From assembly GCF_027923705.1 (NCBI RefSeq), contig NZ_AP026442.1, positions 1,550,001 through 1,614,000 of the forward strand: a stretch of 64,000 nucleotides of DNA, in the 5' to 3' direction. This document shows, piece by piece, positions 41,714 to 51,224 of the stretch; positions within the stretch are counted from its first letter, which is position 1, and every line of letters begins with the position of its first letter. This DNA comes from Cellulomonas sp. NTE-D12 (GTDB taxonomy: Bacteria; Actinomycetota; Actinomycetes; Actinomycetales; Cellulomonadaceae). Below the pieces are notes generated by a model. That model made no database searches, was not told the origin of the DNA, and saw only the letters and a list, made by a program, of their open reading frames with translations. The position numbers and the translations under genes are program-made.

Positions 41714-43843
41714 GTGACGACCGTCTCCTCCCAGTCCGGCTACACAGCCCGGCACCTGTCCGTGCTGGAGGGCCTGGAGGCCGTCCGCAAGCGTCCCGGC
41801 ATGTACATCGGCACCACGGACAGCCGCGGGCTGATGCACTGCCTCTGGGAGATCATCGACAACGCCGTGGACGAGGCGCTCGGCGGCTTCTGCCGGCACA
41901 TCGAGGTCGTGCTGCACGCCGACTCCTCGGTGGAGGTGCGCGACGACGGTCGTGGCATCCCGGTGGACGTCGAGCCGAAGACCGGACTGACCGGCGTCGA
42001 GGTGGTCTTCACCAAGCTGCACGCCGGCGGCAAGTTCGGTGGTGGGTCCTACGCCGCGTCGGGCGGTCTGCACGGTGTCGGCGCCTCCGTGGTGAACGCC
42101 CTGTCGGCGCGGCTCGACGTCGAGGTGGACCGCCACGGTCGAACCCATCTGATGACCTTCCACCGCGGCGAGCCGGGGTTGTTCGACGACTCGGCCGGAC
42201 GCGGTCCCGAGTCGCCGTTCCAGCCGTTCGTCTCCGGCTCCGACCTGGCGGTGACCGGCAAGGTGGGCAAGGCGGTGACGGGGACGCGGGTCCGGTACTG
42301 GGCGGACCCGCAGATCTTCCCGTCCACGGCGGCGTTCTCCTACGACGAGCTCGCGACGCGGGCCCGGCAGACGAGCTTCCTGGTTCCCGGTCTGGAGATC
42401 GTGCTCCGCGACGAGCGGGGGCTTGTCGGCACGCCAGCGGAGCACGGCCCGCACACCGAGACCTTCGTGCACACCGGCGGCGTGGTCGACTTCGTCGAGC
42501 ACCTCGCACCGGACCAGCCGGTGACGGACATCTGGCGCCTGGTGGGCTCGGGAGACTTCGTCGAGACGGTGCCGGTGCTGGACGAGCGTGGGCACATGGT
42601 GCCGCGCGAGGTGACCCGCACGTGCGACGTCGAGGTGGCGGTGCGGTGGGGCACCGGGTACGAGACCGACGTGCGCTCGTTCGTCAACATCATCGCCACA
42701 CCCAAGGGCGGTACCCACGTCGCCGGGTTCGAGCAGGCGCTGCTGAAGACCCTTCGGGAGCAGGTGGCGGCGAACGCCCGACGGCTGAAGGTGTCCAGCA
42801 AGGACACCACCGAGCGGCTCGAGAAGGACGACATCATGGCCGGGCTGACGGCGGTGGTCACCGTCCGGCTCGCCGAGCCGCAGTTCGAAGGGCAGACCAA
42901 GGAGGTGCTGGGCACCGGTCCGGTGCGGGGGATCGTGGCGAAGGTGGTCGCCGCCGAGCTGGGCGCGACGCTCACGTCGACGCGCAACCCCGCGAAGACG
43001 CAGGCCGCGACCCTGCTGGACAAGCTGGTGGGCGAGATGCACGCCCGCCTCTCGGCGCGCAAGCAGAAGGAGATCAGCCGGCGGAAGACGGCGCTGGAGT
43101 CGTCGTCGCTGCCGCCGAAGCTGGCCGACTGCCGGATCGACGACGTGGCGCGGTCGGAGCTGTTCATCGTCGAGGGCGACAGCGCGCTCGGCACCGCCAA
43201 GCTGGCACGCTCCAGCGACTACCAGGCGCTGCTGCCGATCCGGGGCAAGATCCTCAACGTCCAGAAGGCCTCGGTCTCGGACATGCTGAAGAACGCCGAG
43301 TGCGCGGCGATCCTCCAGGTGGTCGGTGCCGGGTCCGGTCGCACGTTCGACCTCGAGGCCGCGCGCTACGGGAAGATCATCCTGATGACGGACGCGGACG
43401 TGGACGGCGCCCACATCCGGACGCTGCTGCTCACGCTGTTCTTCCGCTACATGCGGCCGCTGGTGGCGGACGGTCGGGTGTACGCAGCGGTGCCTCCGCT
43501 GCACCGGATCGAGCTGCTCGGCGGTCGCCGGGACGATCCCGAGCGGTACGTGTACACGTACTCCGAGGCGGAGCTGGCGACCACGCTGAAGAAGCTGGAC
43601 CGCGCCGGCAAGCGGTACTCGCCGGACATCCAGCGGTACAAGGGCCTCGGTGAGATGGACGCGCAGCAGCTGGCGGAGACGACGATGGACCCGCGACGGC
43701 GGACCCTCCGCCGGGTGACGGTCGCGGCCGCCGAGCGCGCCGAGCAGGTCTTCGAGCTGTTGATGGGATCCGAGGTCGGGCCGCGCAAGGACTTCATCGT
43801 CGCCGGCGCCGACGCCCTCGACCGCAACCGGATCGACGCATGA
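41714..43843 (+). CDS. parE: Type IIA DNA topoisomerase subunit B (ParE/GyrB-like)
   Basis: This 709-aa ATPase subunit has the GHKL motifs EIIDNAVDEAL, VRDDGRGIPVD and GGLHGVGASVVNALS, then the TOPRIM motifs FIVEGDSALG and MTDADVDGAHIRTLLL and the C-terminal YKGLGEMDAQQL. The length and FGGGSYAASGG loop favour the second (topoisomerase IV-like) paralogue found near sigA in actinobacteria rather than the gyrB beside dnaA. No subunit A gene is adjacent. GTG 41714 has TACCAT 7 nt upstream, likely leaderless. Confidence 0.9.
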   Translation: MTTVSSQSGYTARHLSVLEGLEAVRKRPGMYIGTTDSRGLMHCLWEIIDNAVDEALGGFCRHIEVVLHADSSVEVRDDGRGIPVDVEPKTGLTGVEVVFTKLHAGGKFGGGSYAASGGLHGVGASVVNALSARLDVEVDRHGRTHLMTFHRGEPGLFDDSAGRGPESPFQPFVSGSDLAVTGKVGKAVTGTRVRYWADPQIFPSTAAFSYDELATRARQTSFLVPGLEIVLRDERGLVGTPAEHGPHTETFVHTGGVVDFVEHLAPDQPVTDIWRLVGSGDFVETVPVLDERGHMVPREVTRTCDVEVAVRWGTGYETDVRSFVNIIATPKGGTHVAGFEQALLKTLREQVAANARRLKVSSKDTTERLEKDDIMAGLTAVVTVRLAEPQFEGQTKEVLGTGPVRGIVAKVVAAELGATLTSTRNPAKTQAATLLDKLVGEMHARLSARKQKEISRRKTALESSSLPPKLADCRIDDVARSELFIVEGDSALGTAKLARSSDYQALLPIRGKILNVQKASVSDMLKNAECAAILQVVGAGSGRTFDLEAARYGKIILMTDADVDGAHIRTLLLTLFFRYMRPLVADGRVYAAVPPLHRIELLGGRRDDPERYVYTYSEAELATTLKKLDRAGKRYSPDIQRYKGLGEMDAQQLAETTMDPRRRTLRRVTVAAAERAEQVFELLMGSEVGPRKDFIVAGADALDRNRIDA

Positions 43844-43871
43844 CCGCATGCGTCTGCCACGATAGGTGCCC

Positions 43872-44687
43872 GTGCCCATGACCCCCGTCCTCGACCTGCA
43901 GTCCGTGACCATCGTCAGAGGCGCGACCACCATCCTCGACGAGCTGTCGTGGACGGTGCAGGAGGGTGAGCGCTGGGTCGTCCTGGGCCGCAACGGAGCC
44001 GGCAAGACGACCCTGCTGCAGGTGGCGTCGGGCCGGATGCACCCGACGCAGGGCTCGGTGGACGTGCTGGGATCGCGGCTCGGGCGCGTCGATGTCTTCG
44101 AGCTGCGGCCTCGGATCGGGCTGTCGAGCGCGGCGCTCGCCGAGCAGATCCCGTCCGGCGAGACCGTCCGTGACGTGGTGCTCACCGCTGCCTACGGCAT
44201 GACCGGCCGGTGGAAGGAGAGCTACGAGGACGTCGACGAGGCCCGTGCTGCCGACCTGCTGACCGTGTTCGGTGTCGACCACCTGGCCAACCGGTGGTTC
44301 GGCACCCTGAGCGAGGGTGAGCGCAAGCGCGTCCAGGTCGCCCGCTCGCTGATGGCCGACCCCGAGCTCCTGCTGCTGGACGAGCCCGCCGCCGGCCTCG
44401 ACCTCGGCGGCCGTGAGGAGCTGGTCGGTGCGCTCGCGGAGCTCGCGCGGGACCGCCGGTCCCCAGTGCTGGTGCTGGTGACGCACCACGTCGAGGAGAT
44501 CCCGCCCGGCTTCACGCATGCGCTGCTGCTGCGCGCGGGCAAGGCCCTCGCCGCGGGGCCGCTCGCCGAGGTGCTCACCGCGGCGAACCTCTCCGCGGCG
44601 TTCGACCTTGATCTGGACCTCGACCACACCGCCGGCCGCTGGAGCGCTCGGGCGCTCGTCGCGGAGGAGCACAACGGCGCGCACTGA
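43872..44687 (+). CDS. Orphan ABC transporter ATP-binding protein
   Basis: This 271-aa ATPase has Walker A GRNGAGKTTLL (about residues 39-49), signature LSEGERKRVQ, Walker B LLLLDEPAAGLD and H-loop VTHHVEE. The signature is LSEGE rather than LSGGQ. It resembles stand-alone YlmA/ModF-like ATPases. No permease gene is near. I chose GTG 43872; GTG 43866 and ATG 43878 are alternatives. CACGAT at 43858-43863 may be the -10. Confidence 0.85.
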   Translation: MPMTPVLDLQSVTIVRGATTILDELSWTVQEGERWVVLGRNGAGKTTLLQVASGRMHPTQGSVDVLGSRLGRVDVFELRPRIGLSSAALAEQIPSGETVRDVVLTAAYGMTGRWKESYEDVDEARAADLLTVFGVDHLANRWFGTLSEGERKRVQVARSLMADPELLLLDEPAAGLDLGGREELVGALAELARDRRSPVLVLVTHHVEEIPPGFTHALLLRAGKALAAGPLAEVLTAANLSAAFDLDLDLDHTAGRWSARALVAEEHNGAH

Positions 44688-44798
44688 CGCGCACGTCCGA
44701 GCACCGAACCCACCGACGGGTGGGCCCCGGCCGCCTAGGATCGACTGTGCGGCACCCGGCACCGCCGGGCGCTCGTGGGCGCCGAGGGGGTTGCTGTC

Positions 44799-45278
44799 AT
44801 GAGCTGGCTGTGGTGGATCGGCATCGCCCTCGTCCTCGGCATCCTCGAGATGGTGTCCGTGGCCCTGGTGCTGGTGATGCTGGCCGGCGGCGCGCTGGCC
44901 GGGGCGCTGGCAGCCGCGCTGGGTGGCTCGCTCGGGCTGCAGGTCGTCGTGGCCGGCGTCGTCTCGGCGCTGCTGCTCGCCACCCTGCGGCCGTGGCTGC
45001 TGCGGCACTGGCGCAACCGGGTGCCGCTCACCGAGACCAATGCGACCGCGTACGTGGGTCGCGCCGCCCAGGTGGTCTCGCCGGTGACGGACACCGAGGG
45101 CCGGATCAAGATCGGCGGGGTGGTCTGGACCGCACGATCCGCCTCCGGCGCCCGTATCGAGCCCGGCGAGGACGCCGTGATCGTCCGCATCGACGGCGCG
45201 ACAGCGCTCGTCGAACCCGCCGACCGGGCGGCCGGGTCCGGGTCCGACCGCGATCGGCAGACTCCCACCCGCCCGTGA
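44799..45278 (+). CDS. NfeD-like membrane protein
   Basis: This 159-aa protein has two to three N-terminal helices (residues 3-22, 24-44 and 46-66) and a C-terminal OB-fold (YVGRAAQVVSPVTDTEGRIKI, in two parts, to VRIDGATALVEP), the short NfeD1b type without a protease domain. It partners with SPFH proteins in membrane organisation; such a gene follows 41 nt later. ATG 44799 has a GAGGGGG site. TAGGAT at 44736-44741 is a candidate -10. Confidence 0.9.
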   Translation: MSWLWWIGIALVLGILEMVSVALVLVMLAGGALAGALAAALGGSLGLQVVVAGVVSALLLATLRPWLLRHWRNRVPLTETNATAYVGRAAQVVSPVTDTEGRIKIGGVVWTARSASGARIEPGEDAVIVRIDGATALVEPADRAAGSGSDRDRQTPTRP

Positions 45279-45319
45279 CAGCAGCCTCGCTCACCAGCCA
45301 GGTCGATCCAGGAGGATCC

Positions 45320-46555
45320 ATGAACGGCACCAACCTCGGCCAGGCCGCACTCATCGCGGTGGCGGCCCTGGTGGCCATCTTCTTCGTCACGGCGCTGTTC
45401 CGGGCCGTGCGGATCGTGCCGCAGGCATCGGCGCTCATCATCGAACGGCTGGGTCGCTACTCGCGCACCCTCGAGCCCGGTCTGCACCTGCTGATCCCCT
45501 TCGTCGACCGGGTGCGAGCATCCGTCGACCTGCGTGAGCAGGTGGTGACGTTCCCGCCGCAACCGGTGATCACGTCCGACAACCTGGTGGTCGGCATCGA
45601 CACGGTCATCTACTTCCAGGTCACGTCGCCGAAGGACGCGGTCTACGAGATCTTCGACTACATCCGCGGCATCGAGCAGCTGACCGTCACCACGCTGCGC
45701 AACGTGATCGGGTCGATGGACCTCGAGCAGACGCTGACCAGCCGTGACCAGATCAACGGACGGCTCAACGGGGTGCTCGACGAGGCCACCGGTCGGTGGG
45801 GCATCAAGGTCAACCGCGTGGAGCTGAAGGCGATCGACCCGCCGGCGTCCGTGCAGGGGTCGATGGAGCAGCAGATGCGCGCCGAGCGCGACCGCCGCGC
45901 GACCATCCTCACCGCCGAGGGCGTGAAGCAGTCGAAGATCCTCACGGCGGAGGGTGAGAAGCAGGCGGCGATCCTGCGGGCCGAGGGTGAGGCGCAGGCC
46001 ACGATCTTGCGCGCCGAGGGCGACGCACGAGCGATCCTGCAGGTGTTCGACGCGGTGCACCGTGGCGACGCGGATCCCAAGCTGCTGGCCTACCAGTACC
46101 TGCAGGTGCTGCCGAAGGTGGCGGCGAGCCCCTCGAACACGATGTGGTTCCTCCCCGCCGAGCTGTCGGGCGCGCTGGGTGCGCTGTCGCGGGCCTTCGG
46201 CGGCCCGGCCGTCCCGCCCGCCGAGGGGCCCGCGGGCACCGGTCGGCCGCAGGACTACAACTTCGTGCCGTTGAGCGCCGAGCTGCCGCCCGTCTCGCTG
46301 CCCGATCCCAAGGAGGCTCTCGCAGAGGCCCGTCGCGAGTCGGCGGCAGCGACCGCGGACGCCACCGGTGCCGGCGTGATGTCCGGCGTGCCGTTCGACC
46401 CGGACGCGGAGGCCGGGCAGCGACCCGGTAGCGCTACGCCCCTGCGGACGGCGCCCGGTGCTCCGCTGCCGACCTCGGAGCCCGCCGGCGGCGAACCGGC
46501 CGGTGGGGGGACAGAGCTCGGGGTCGAGCGGACCGAGGACGACCCGCGGCCGTAG
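45320..46555 (+). CDS. SPFH/band-7 (stomatin/prohibitin-like) protein
   Basis: This 411-aa protein has an N-terminal helix (residues 8-28), an SPFH domain (ALIIERLGRYSRTLEPGLH to VELKAIDPPASVQ) and a coiled-coil with repeated AEG units (ILTAEG, ILRAEG, about residues 196-235), the oligomerisation zone of the QmcA/stomatin group. A 100-residue Pro/Gly/Ala-rich tail follows. A near-perfect AGGAGG lies 4 nt before the ATG. With NfeD it forms a two-gene membrane-quality or membrane-domain unit. Confidence 0.93.
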   Translation: MNGTNLGQAALIAVAALVAIFFVTALFRAVRIVPQASALIIERLGRYSRTLEPGLHLLIPFVDRVRASVDLREQVVTFPPQPVITSDNLVVGIDTVIYFQVTSPKDAVYEIFDYIRGIEQLTVTTLRNVIGSMDLEQTLTSRDQINGRLNGVLDEATGRWGIKVNRVELKAIDPPASVQGSMEQQMRAERDRRATILTAEGVKQSKILTAEGEKQAAILRAEGEAQATILRAEGDARAILQVFDAVHRGDADPKLLAYQYLQVLPKVAASPSNTMWFLPAELSGALGALSRAFGGPAVPPAEGPAGTGRPQDYNFVPLSAELPPVSLPDPKEALAEARRESAAATADATGAGVMSGVPFDPDAEAGQRPGSATPLRTAPGAPLPTSEPAGGEPAGGGTELGVERTEDDPRP

Positions 46556-46603
46556 CCGCCCTGGACCACTCGCGGCCGAGGAGCAGGTGACCTGAGAGGT
46601 TGC

Positions 46604-46629
46604 TGAGTGAGTGCTCACTCACTTAGTGT
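46604..46629 (+). promoter_or_regulatory. Palindromic operator plus leaderless promoter of the TetR gene
   Basis: TGAGTGAG at 46604-46611 and CTCACTCA at 46614-46621 form a perfect palindrome around TG; a second phase (AGTGAGTG/CACTCACT) overlaps it. TAGTGT at 46624-46629 follows 2 nt later and stands 6 nt before the ATG at 46636. A regulator bound here would block the promoter. Confidence 0.75.
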
Positions 46630-46635
46630 GCCGGC

Positions 46636-47340
46636 ATGACCTCTGCTGAGCCGCACGCGACCTCGCCGGCCGTCGAGCGGACCCGCCCGCGCCGCGCCGC
46701 GCCGCTCCCGCCCGACGAGCGGCGGCAGGCGATCCTGCGAGCCGTGCTACCGGTGGTCCGCGAGCGCGGGGCGGACGTGACCACGCGGGAGCTCGCCGAG
46801 GCGGCCGGCGTGGCCGAGGGGACGCTGTTCCGGGTGTTCGACGACAAGGCGAGCCTGGTGCGGGAGGCCGTCGCTGCCGCGGTGGACCCCTCCGACCTCT
46901 TCGAGCTCATGGACGGGATGGATCTCGGCACCCCGCTGGAGGACCGGCTCGACGTGCTCGTCTCGTCGTGGCTGCGCCGGATGCAGGACGTCATGCTCTG
47001 GATGACCCTGCTGCACCAGCTCCGGAAGGAGGTGGCCGGCCTGCACGGCGACGGGCCGCACGGGCACCAGGAGTGGGCGCGCCGCCAGGGCGAGTTCGCC
47101 ACGGGCTTCCGCGAGCGCCTGCGCCGGATGCTGGAGCCCGATGCGGACCGGCTCGCTCAGCCGGTGCCGATCGCCGCCGGCCTGCTGGAGGTCGCCCTGA
47201 TCGGCGCCGCAGCGCGGACCGCCGGCGCCGCCCGCACCGGTCAGCACGTGGACCCGCTGCCCACCGAGGCCCTCGTGGAGTTCGTCCTGAACGGCATCGT
47301 CACCTGCCCGGGCCGCGCGCGGCCCGCTCCTCGGCCCTGA
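46636..47340 (+). CDS. TetR family regulator of the adjacent ABC exporter
   Basis: This 234-aa regulator has an N-terminal helix-turn-helix (VTTRELAEAAGVAEGTLFRV, about residues 39-58) and a larger all-helical ligand domain. The first 25 residues are an Arg/Pro-rich extension. ATG 46636 has a -10 6 nt upstream and no ribosome site. The operator overlapping that promoter indicates autoregulation. Two ABC exporter genes follow after 63 nt, so it probably controls them, with an exported compound as likely ligand. Confidence 0.93.
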   Translation: MTSAEPHATSPAVERTRPRRAAPLPPDERRQAILRAVLPVVRERGADVTTRELAEAAGVAEGTLFRVFDDKASLVREAVAAAVDPSDLFELMDGMDLGTPLEDRLDVLVSSWLRRMQDVMLWMTLLHQLRKEVAGLHGDGPHGHQEWARRQGEFATGFRERLRRMLEPDADRLAQPVPIAAGLLEVALIGAAARTAGAARTGQHVDPLPTEALVEFVLNGIVTCPGRARPAPRP

Positions 47341-47403
47341 CCGAGCACCGCACCACCCCGACCCAGCCCGCACGGCACAGCCCATACCCAGGGGGAGTCC
47401 TGC

Positions 47404-49143
47404 ATGTTGATCCGACTGCTCCGCGAGCACCTGCGTCCCTACCGGGGCGCGGCCGTCGCGGTGCTGCTGCTCCAGGTGGCCCAGGTGGTCGCCACGCTCT
47501 ACCTGCCCTCGCTCAACGCCGACATCATCGACAACGGCGTCGCCAAGGGTGACACCCACGAGATCTGGCGGCTCGGCGCGATCATGGTCGCCGTCAGCCT
47601 CGCTCAGGTCGTCTGCTCGATCGGCGCCGTGTACTACGGCGCCCGGACCGCGATGGCGCTCGGCCGGGACCTGCGCGGACGGCTGTTCGCGCAGGTGCAG
47701 TCCTTCTCGCAGCAGGAGATGGGCAAGTTCGGCGCCCCGACGCTGATCACCCGCACCACCAACGACGTGCAGCAGGTGCAGATGGTGGTGCTGATGTCGT
47801 TCACGCTGATGCTGATGGCCCCGATCATGCTGGTCGGCGGCGTGATCATGGCCCTCCGGCAGGACGTGGTGCTGTCCGGGGTGCTGCTCGTGGTGGTGCC
47901 CGTGCTCGTCGTCATCGTCGCGCTGATCGTCAGCCGGATGGTGCCGTACTTCCGGCAGATGCAGGGCCGGATCGACGCGATCAACCGCGTGATGCGGGAG
48001 CAGCTGACCGGCGTCCGGGTGATCCGGGCGTTCGTCCGCGAGCGCCGCGAGGCGGAGCGGTTCGACGTGGCCAACACGAACCTGTTCGAGGCCTCGCTGC
48101 GCACCGGCCTGCTGATGGCGCTGATGTTCCCCGTGGTGATGTTCGTGATGAACGCGACCACCGTGTCGGTGCAGTGGTTCGGCGCCCGGCGGATCGATGC
48201 GGGCGACATGCAGATCGGCGCCCTGACCGCCTTCATCACCTACATCATGTTCATCCTGATGGCGGTGATGATGAGCTCGTTCATGTTCGTCATGATCCCC
48301 AGGGCGATGGTCTCGGCCGAGCGGATCGCCGAGGTGGTCGACACCCCGACGACCGTGGTGCCGCCCCTCGTGCCGGTCCCGCTCCCCGGCGGGGTCGCCG
48401 GACGGCGCCTCGAGCTGCGGGACGTGGAGTTCCGCTACCCGGGCGCGGAGGACGCGGTGCTCCAGGGCGTCGACCTGGTGGCGGAGCCCGGGCAGACGAC
48501 GGCGATCATCGGGTCGACCGGCTCGGGCAAGACGACGCTGCTCAACCTGGTGCCGCGGCTGTACGACGTCACGGGTGGCCGCGTGCTGATCGGTGGGGTC
48601 GACGTGCGCGACCTCGCGGCCGACCAGCTGTGGGGGCAGATCGGCCTCGTGCCGCAGAAGCCCTACCTGTTCTCGGGCACGGTGCGCTCCAACCTGCAGT
48701 TCGGCACGCCGGACGCCGACGACGACGCCCTCTGGCACGCCCTCGAGGTGGCCCAGGCGCGCGACTTCGTCGAGGCGCTCGAGGGTGGTCTGGACGCGCC
48801 GATCGCGCAGGGCGGCACCAACGTGTCGGGTGGGCAGCGACAACGGCTCGCGATCGCCAGGGCCCTGGTGCGACGACCGGGCATCTACCTGTTCGACGAC
48901 TCGTTCTCCGCGCTCGACTACGCGACGGACGCGGCGCTGCGGACAGCGCTCGTGCCGGAGACGCAGGATGCCACCGTGCTCGTCGTCGCGCAGCGGGTGG
49001 CCACCATCCGCAACGCGGACCGGATCGTCGTCATGGACGAAGGACGGGTCGTGGGCGTCGGGACGCACTCCGAGCTGCTGGAGGGCAACCCGACCTACCA
49101 GGAGATCGTGTACTCCCAGCTGAGCGTGGAGGAGGCGGCGTGA
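47404..49143 (+). CDS. Heterodimeric ABC exporter, subunit with degenerate NBD (TM287-like)
   Basis: This 579-aa half-transporter has six helices (residues 1-310), then an NBD with Walker A GSTGSGKTTLL (about 369-379) and canonical signature VSGGQRQRL. The Walker B reads LFDDSFSALD with Asp499 in place of the catalytic Glu, and the switch reads VVAQRVAT with Gln530 in place of His. The same two changes mark TM287 of the structurally known TM287/288 exporter. ATG 47404 has GGGGGAG upstream. The stop overlaps the partner gene as GTGA. Confidence 0.94.
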   Translation: MLIRLLREHLRPYRGAAVAVLLLQVAQVVATLYLPSLNADIIDNGVAKGDTHEIWRLGAIMVAVSLAQVVCSIGAVYYGARTAMALGRDLRGRLFAQVQSFSQQEMGKFGAPTLITRTTNDVQQVQMVVLMSFTLMLMAPIMLVGGVIMALRQDVVLSGVLLVVVPVLVVIVALIVSRMVPYFRQMQGRIDAINRVMREQLTGVRVIRAFVRERREAERFDVANTNLFEASLRTGLLMALMFPVVMFVMNATTVSVQWFGARRIDAGDMQIGALTAFITYIMFILMAVMMSSFMFVMIPRAMVSAERIAEVVDTPTTVVPPLVPVPLPGGVAGRRLELRDVEFRYPGAEDAVLQGVDLVAEPGQTTAIIGSTGSGKTTLLNLVPRLYDVTGGRVLIGGVDVRDLAADQLWGQIGLVPQKPYLFSGTVRSNLQFGTPDADDDALWHALEVAQARDFVEALEGGLDAPIAQGGTNVSGGQRQRLAIARALVRRPGIYLFDDSFSALDYATDAALRTALVPETQDATVLVVAQRVATIRNADRIVVMDEGRVVGVGTHSELLEGNPTYQEIVYSQLSVEEAA

Positions 49144-51119
49144 GCGGGCAGACGCAGGACCGGGCGCCCGTGGCACCGCCGCGGCGCGGGCCGATGGGCG
49201 GGCACGGCCCGATGGGGATGGGCATGCCGGGGGAGAAGTCGAAGGACTTCGGCAGCTCGGCGAAGCGGCTCGCGCGCCGGCTCGGGCCCGAGCGGGTGCG
49301 GCTGACCGGCGTGATCGTGCTCGGCGTGCTGTCCGTCGCGGCCGCCGTCGCGGGCCCCAAGCTGCTGGGCCGTGCGACCAACGTGATCTTCGAGGGGCTC
49401 GTCGGACGACGTCTGCCCGCCGGGGTGAGCAAGGAGCAGGCCGTCGCCGCCCTGCGTGCGCAAGGGCAGGGCAAGGTCGCGGACATGCTGCAGGCGATGA
49501 CGCACGTCGTGCCGGGCCAGGGCGTCGACTTCACGAGGCTGGGCAAGATCCTCGTCGTCGTCATGGCGGTCTACGTCGCCTCGTTCCTGTTCGGCTGGGT
49601 GCAGGGTCGGCTGACCGCGCGCATCGTGCAGAACACCGTGCTGAGGATGCGCGCCGACGTGGAGTCGAAGCTGTCGCGGCTGCCGCTGTCGTACTTCGAC
49701 AAGCAGCCGCGCGGCGAGCTGCTGTCGCGGGTGACCAACGACATCGACAACGTCGCGCAGACGATGCAGCAGACGCTCTCGCAGCTGATCACCTCCGTGC
49801 TCACGGTGGTCGGCGTGCTGGTGATGATGCTGACCATCTCGTGGCAGCTGACGCTGATCGCGCTGGTCACCATCCCGCTGACCATCGGCATCGCCGGGGC
49901 GATCGCGGCGCGGTCGAAGCCGCAGTTCATCCAGCAGTGGCGGTGGACCGGCGAGCTGAACGCCCACATCGAGGAGATGTTCACCGGCCACGCGCTGGTC
50001 ACGGTGTTCGGTCGGCAGAAGGAGGCGGCCGCGACGTTCGAGGACCGCAACGGCAAGCTGTTCGACTCCTCGTTCCGGGCGCAGTTCATCTCCGGGATCA
50101 TCCAGCCGGCCCTGGGGTTCGTCGCGAACCTCAACTACCTGCTGGTGGCCGTGGTCGGGGCGCTGCGGATCACGTCGGGCGCGATGACGCTGGGCGACGT
50201 CCAGGCGTTCATCCAGTACAGCCGGCAGTTCAGCCAGCCGATCACGCAGATCGCGTCGATGGCGAACCTGCTGCAGTCCGGCGTCGCGTCGGCCGAGCGG
50301 GTGTTCGAGCTGCTGGACGCGCCGGAGCAGGGGCCCGACCCGGTCCCCGCAGCGACGCTGCCGACGCCGGTGAGCGGCCGGGTGGCCTTCGAGCACGTGT
50401 CCTTCCGGTACGACCCGGAGACGCCGTTGATCGACGACCTGTCCCTGGTGGCGGAGCCGGGTCAGACGATCGCGATCGTCGGCCCGACGGGCGCCGGCAA
50501 GACGACGCTGGTCAACCTGCTGATGCGCTTCTACGAGGTGGACGGCGGGCGGATCACGCTCGACGGCGTGGACACCCGGACGCTGACGCGCGACGAGCTG
50601 CGCTCGCAGATGGGCATGGTGCTGCAGGACACCTGGCTGTACGAGGGGACGATCGAGGACAACATCGGCTACGGCGTGGACTCCGCGACGCACGAGCAGG
50701 TGGTGGAGGCGGCGGCGGCCACGCACGTCGACCGGTTCGTGCGGACCCTGCCCGACGGCTACGCGACGACGATCGACGACGAGGGCGGCACCGTCTCCGC
50801 CGGTGAGAAGCAGCTGCTGACCATCGCGCGGGCGTTCCTGTCCGACCCGACGATCCTGATCCTCGACGAGGCGACCAGCTCGGTGGACACCCGCACGGAG
50901 GTGCTGGTGCAGCACGCGATGAACGCGCTGCGCGCCGGGCGGACGTCGTTCGTCATCGCGCACCGGCTGTCGACCATCCGCGACGCCGACCTGATCCTGG
51001 TGATGGAGCACGGCTCGATCGTCGAGCAGGGCAGCCACGAGGAGCTCCTCGCGGCAGGCGGCGCCTACGCCCGGCTGTACGCCAGCCAGTTCGCGGCGGC
51101 GACCAGTCCGGTCGACTGA
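49140..51119 (+). CDS. Heterodimeric ABC exporter, catalytic partner (TM288-like)
   Basis: This 659-aa half-transporter has six helices and an NBD with Walker A GPTGAGKTTLV, intact Walker B LILDEATSSVD and switch VIAHRLST, but a weakened signature VSAGEKQLL. It therefore supplies the working Glu and His to the site formed with the other subunit's canonical signature. The N-terminal 35 residues are Gly/Met/Pro-rich (GPMGGHGPMGMGMPG), and an insert of about 50 residues lies between helices 1 and 2. GTG 49140 overlaps the upstream stop. Confidence 0.94.
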   Translation: MSGQTQDRAPVAPPRRGPMGGHGPMGMGMPGEKSKDFGSSAKRLARRLGPERVRLTGVIVLGVLSVAAAVAGPKLLGRATNVIFEGLVGRRLPAGVSKEQAVAALRAQGQGKVADMLQAMTHVVPGQGVDFTRLGKILVVVMAVYVASFLFGWVQGRLTARIVQNTVLRMRADVESKLSRLPLSYFDKQPRGELLSRVTNDIDNVAQTMQQTLSQLITSVLTVVGVLVMMLTISWQLTLIALVTIPLTIGIAGAIAARSKPQFIQQWRWTGELNAHIEEMFTGHALVTVFGRQKEAAATFEDRNGKLFDSSFRAQFISGIIQPALGFVANLNYLLVAVVGALRITSGAMTLGDVQAFIQYSRQFSQPITQIASMANLLQSGVASAERVFELLDAPEQGPDPVPAATLPTPVSGRVAFEHVSFRYDPETPLIDDLSLVAEPGQTIAIVGPTGAGKTTLVNLLMRFYEVDGGRITLDGVDTRTLTRDELRSQMGMVLQDTWLYEGTIEDNIGYGVDSATHEQVVEAAAATHVDRFVRTLPDGYATTIDDEGGTVSAGEKQLLTIARAFLSDPTILILDEATSSVDTRTEVLVQHAMNALRAGRTSFVIAHRLSTIRDADLILVMEHGSIVEQGSHEELLAAGGAYARLYASQFAAATSPVD

Positions 51120-51135
51120 CGCCGTCACCGTGGAT

Positions 51136-51173
51136 GCGAGAGGGGCCCGGTCGGCGGACCGGGTCCCTCTCGC
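51136..51173 (+). terminator. Terminator of the TetR-ABC operon
   Basis: A 17-bp stem (51136-51152 with 51157-51173, a single G-U type mismatch) and a 4-nt loop lie 16 nt after the stop. Confidence 0.85.
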
Positions 51174-51224
51174 GCGTCCGCCAGGGGATGTGGGCGCCGG
51201 CGCGCGGGGCACTAGGCTGCCCGC

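Noticed and set aside
41663..44185. 840-aa open frame antisense to parE
   Set aside because: The parE frame carries GHKL and TOPRIM motifs; the antisense product is repetitive and matches nothing.
47404..49143. Inactive pseudogene ABC subunit because of Walker B and H-loop changes
   Set aside because: The same Asp and Gln substitutions occur in functional heterodimeric exporters and the partner subunit retains the catalytic residues.
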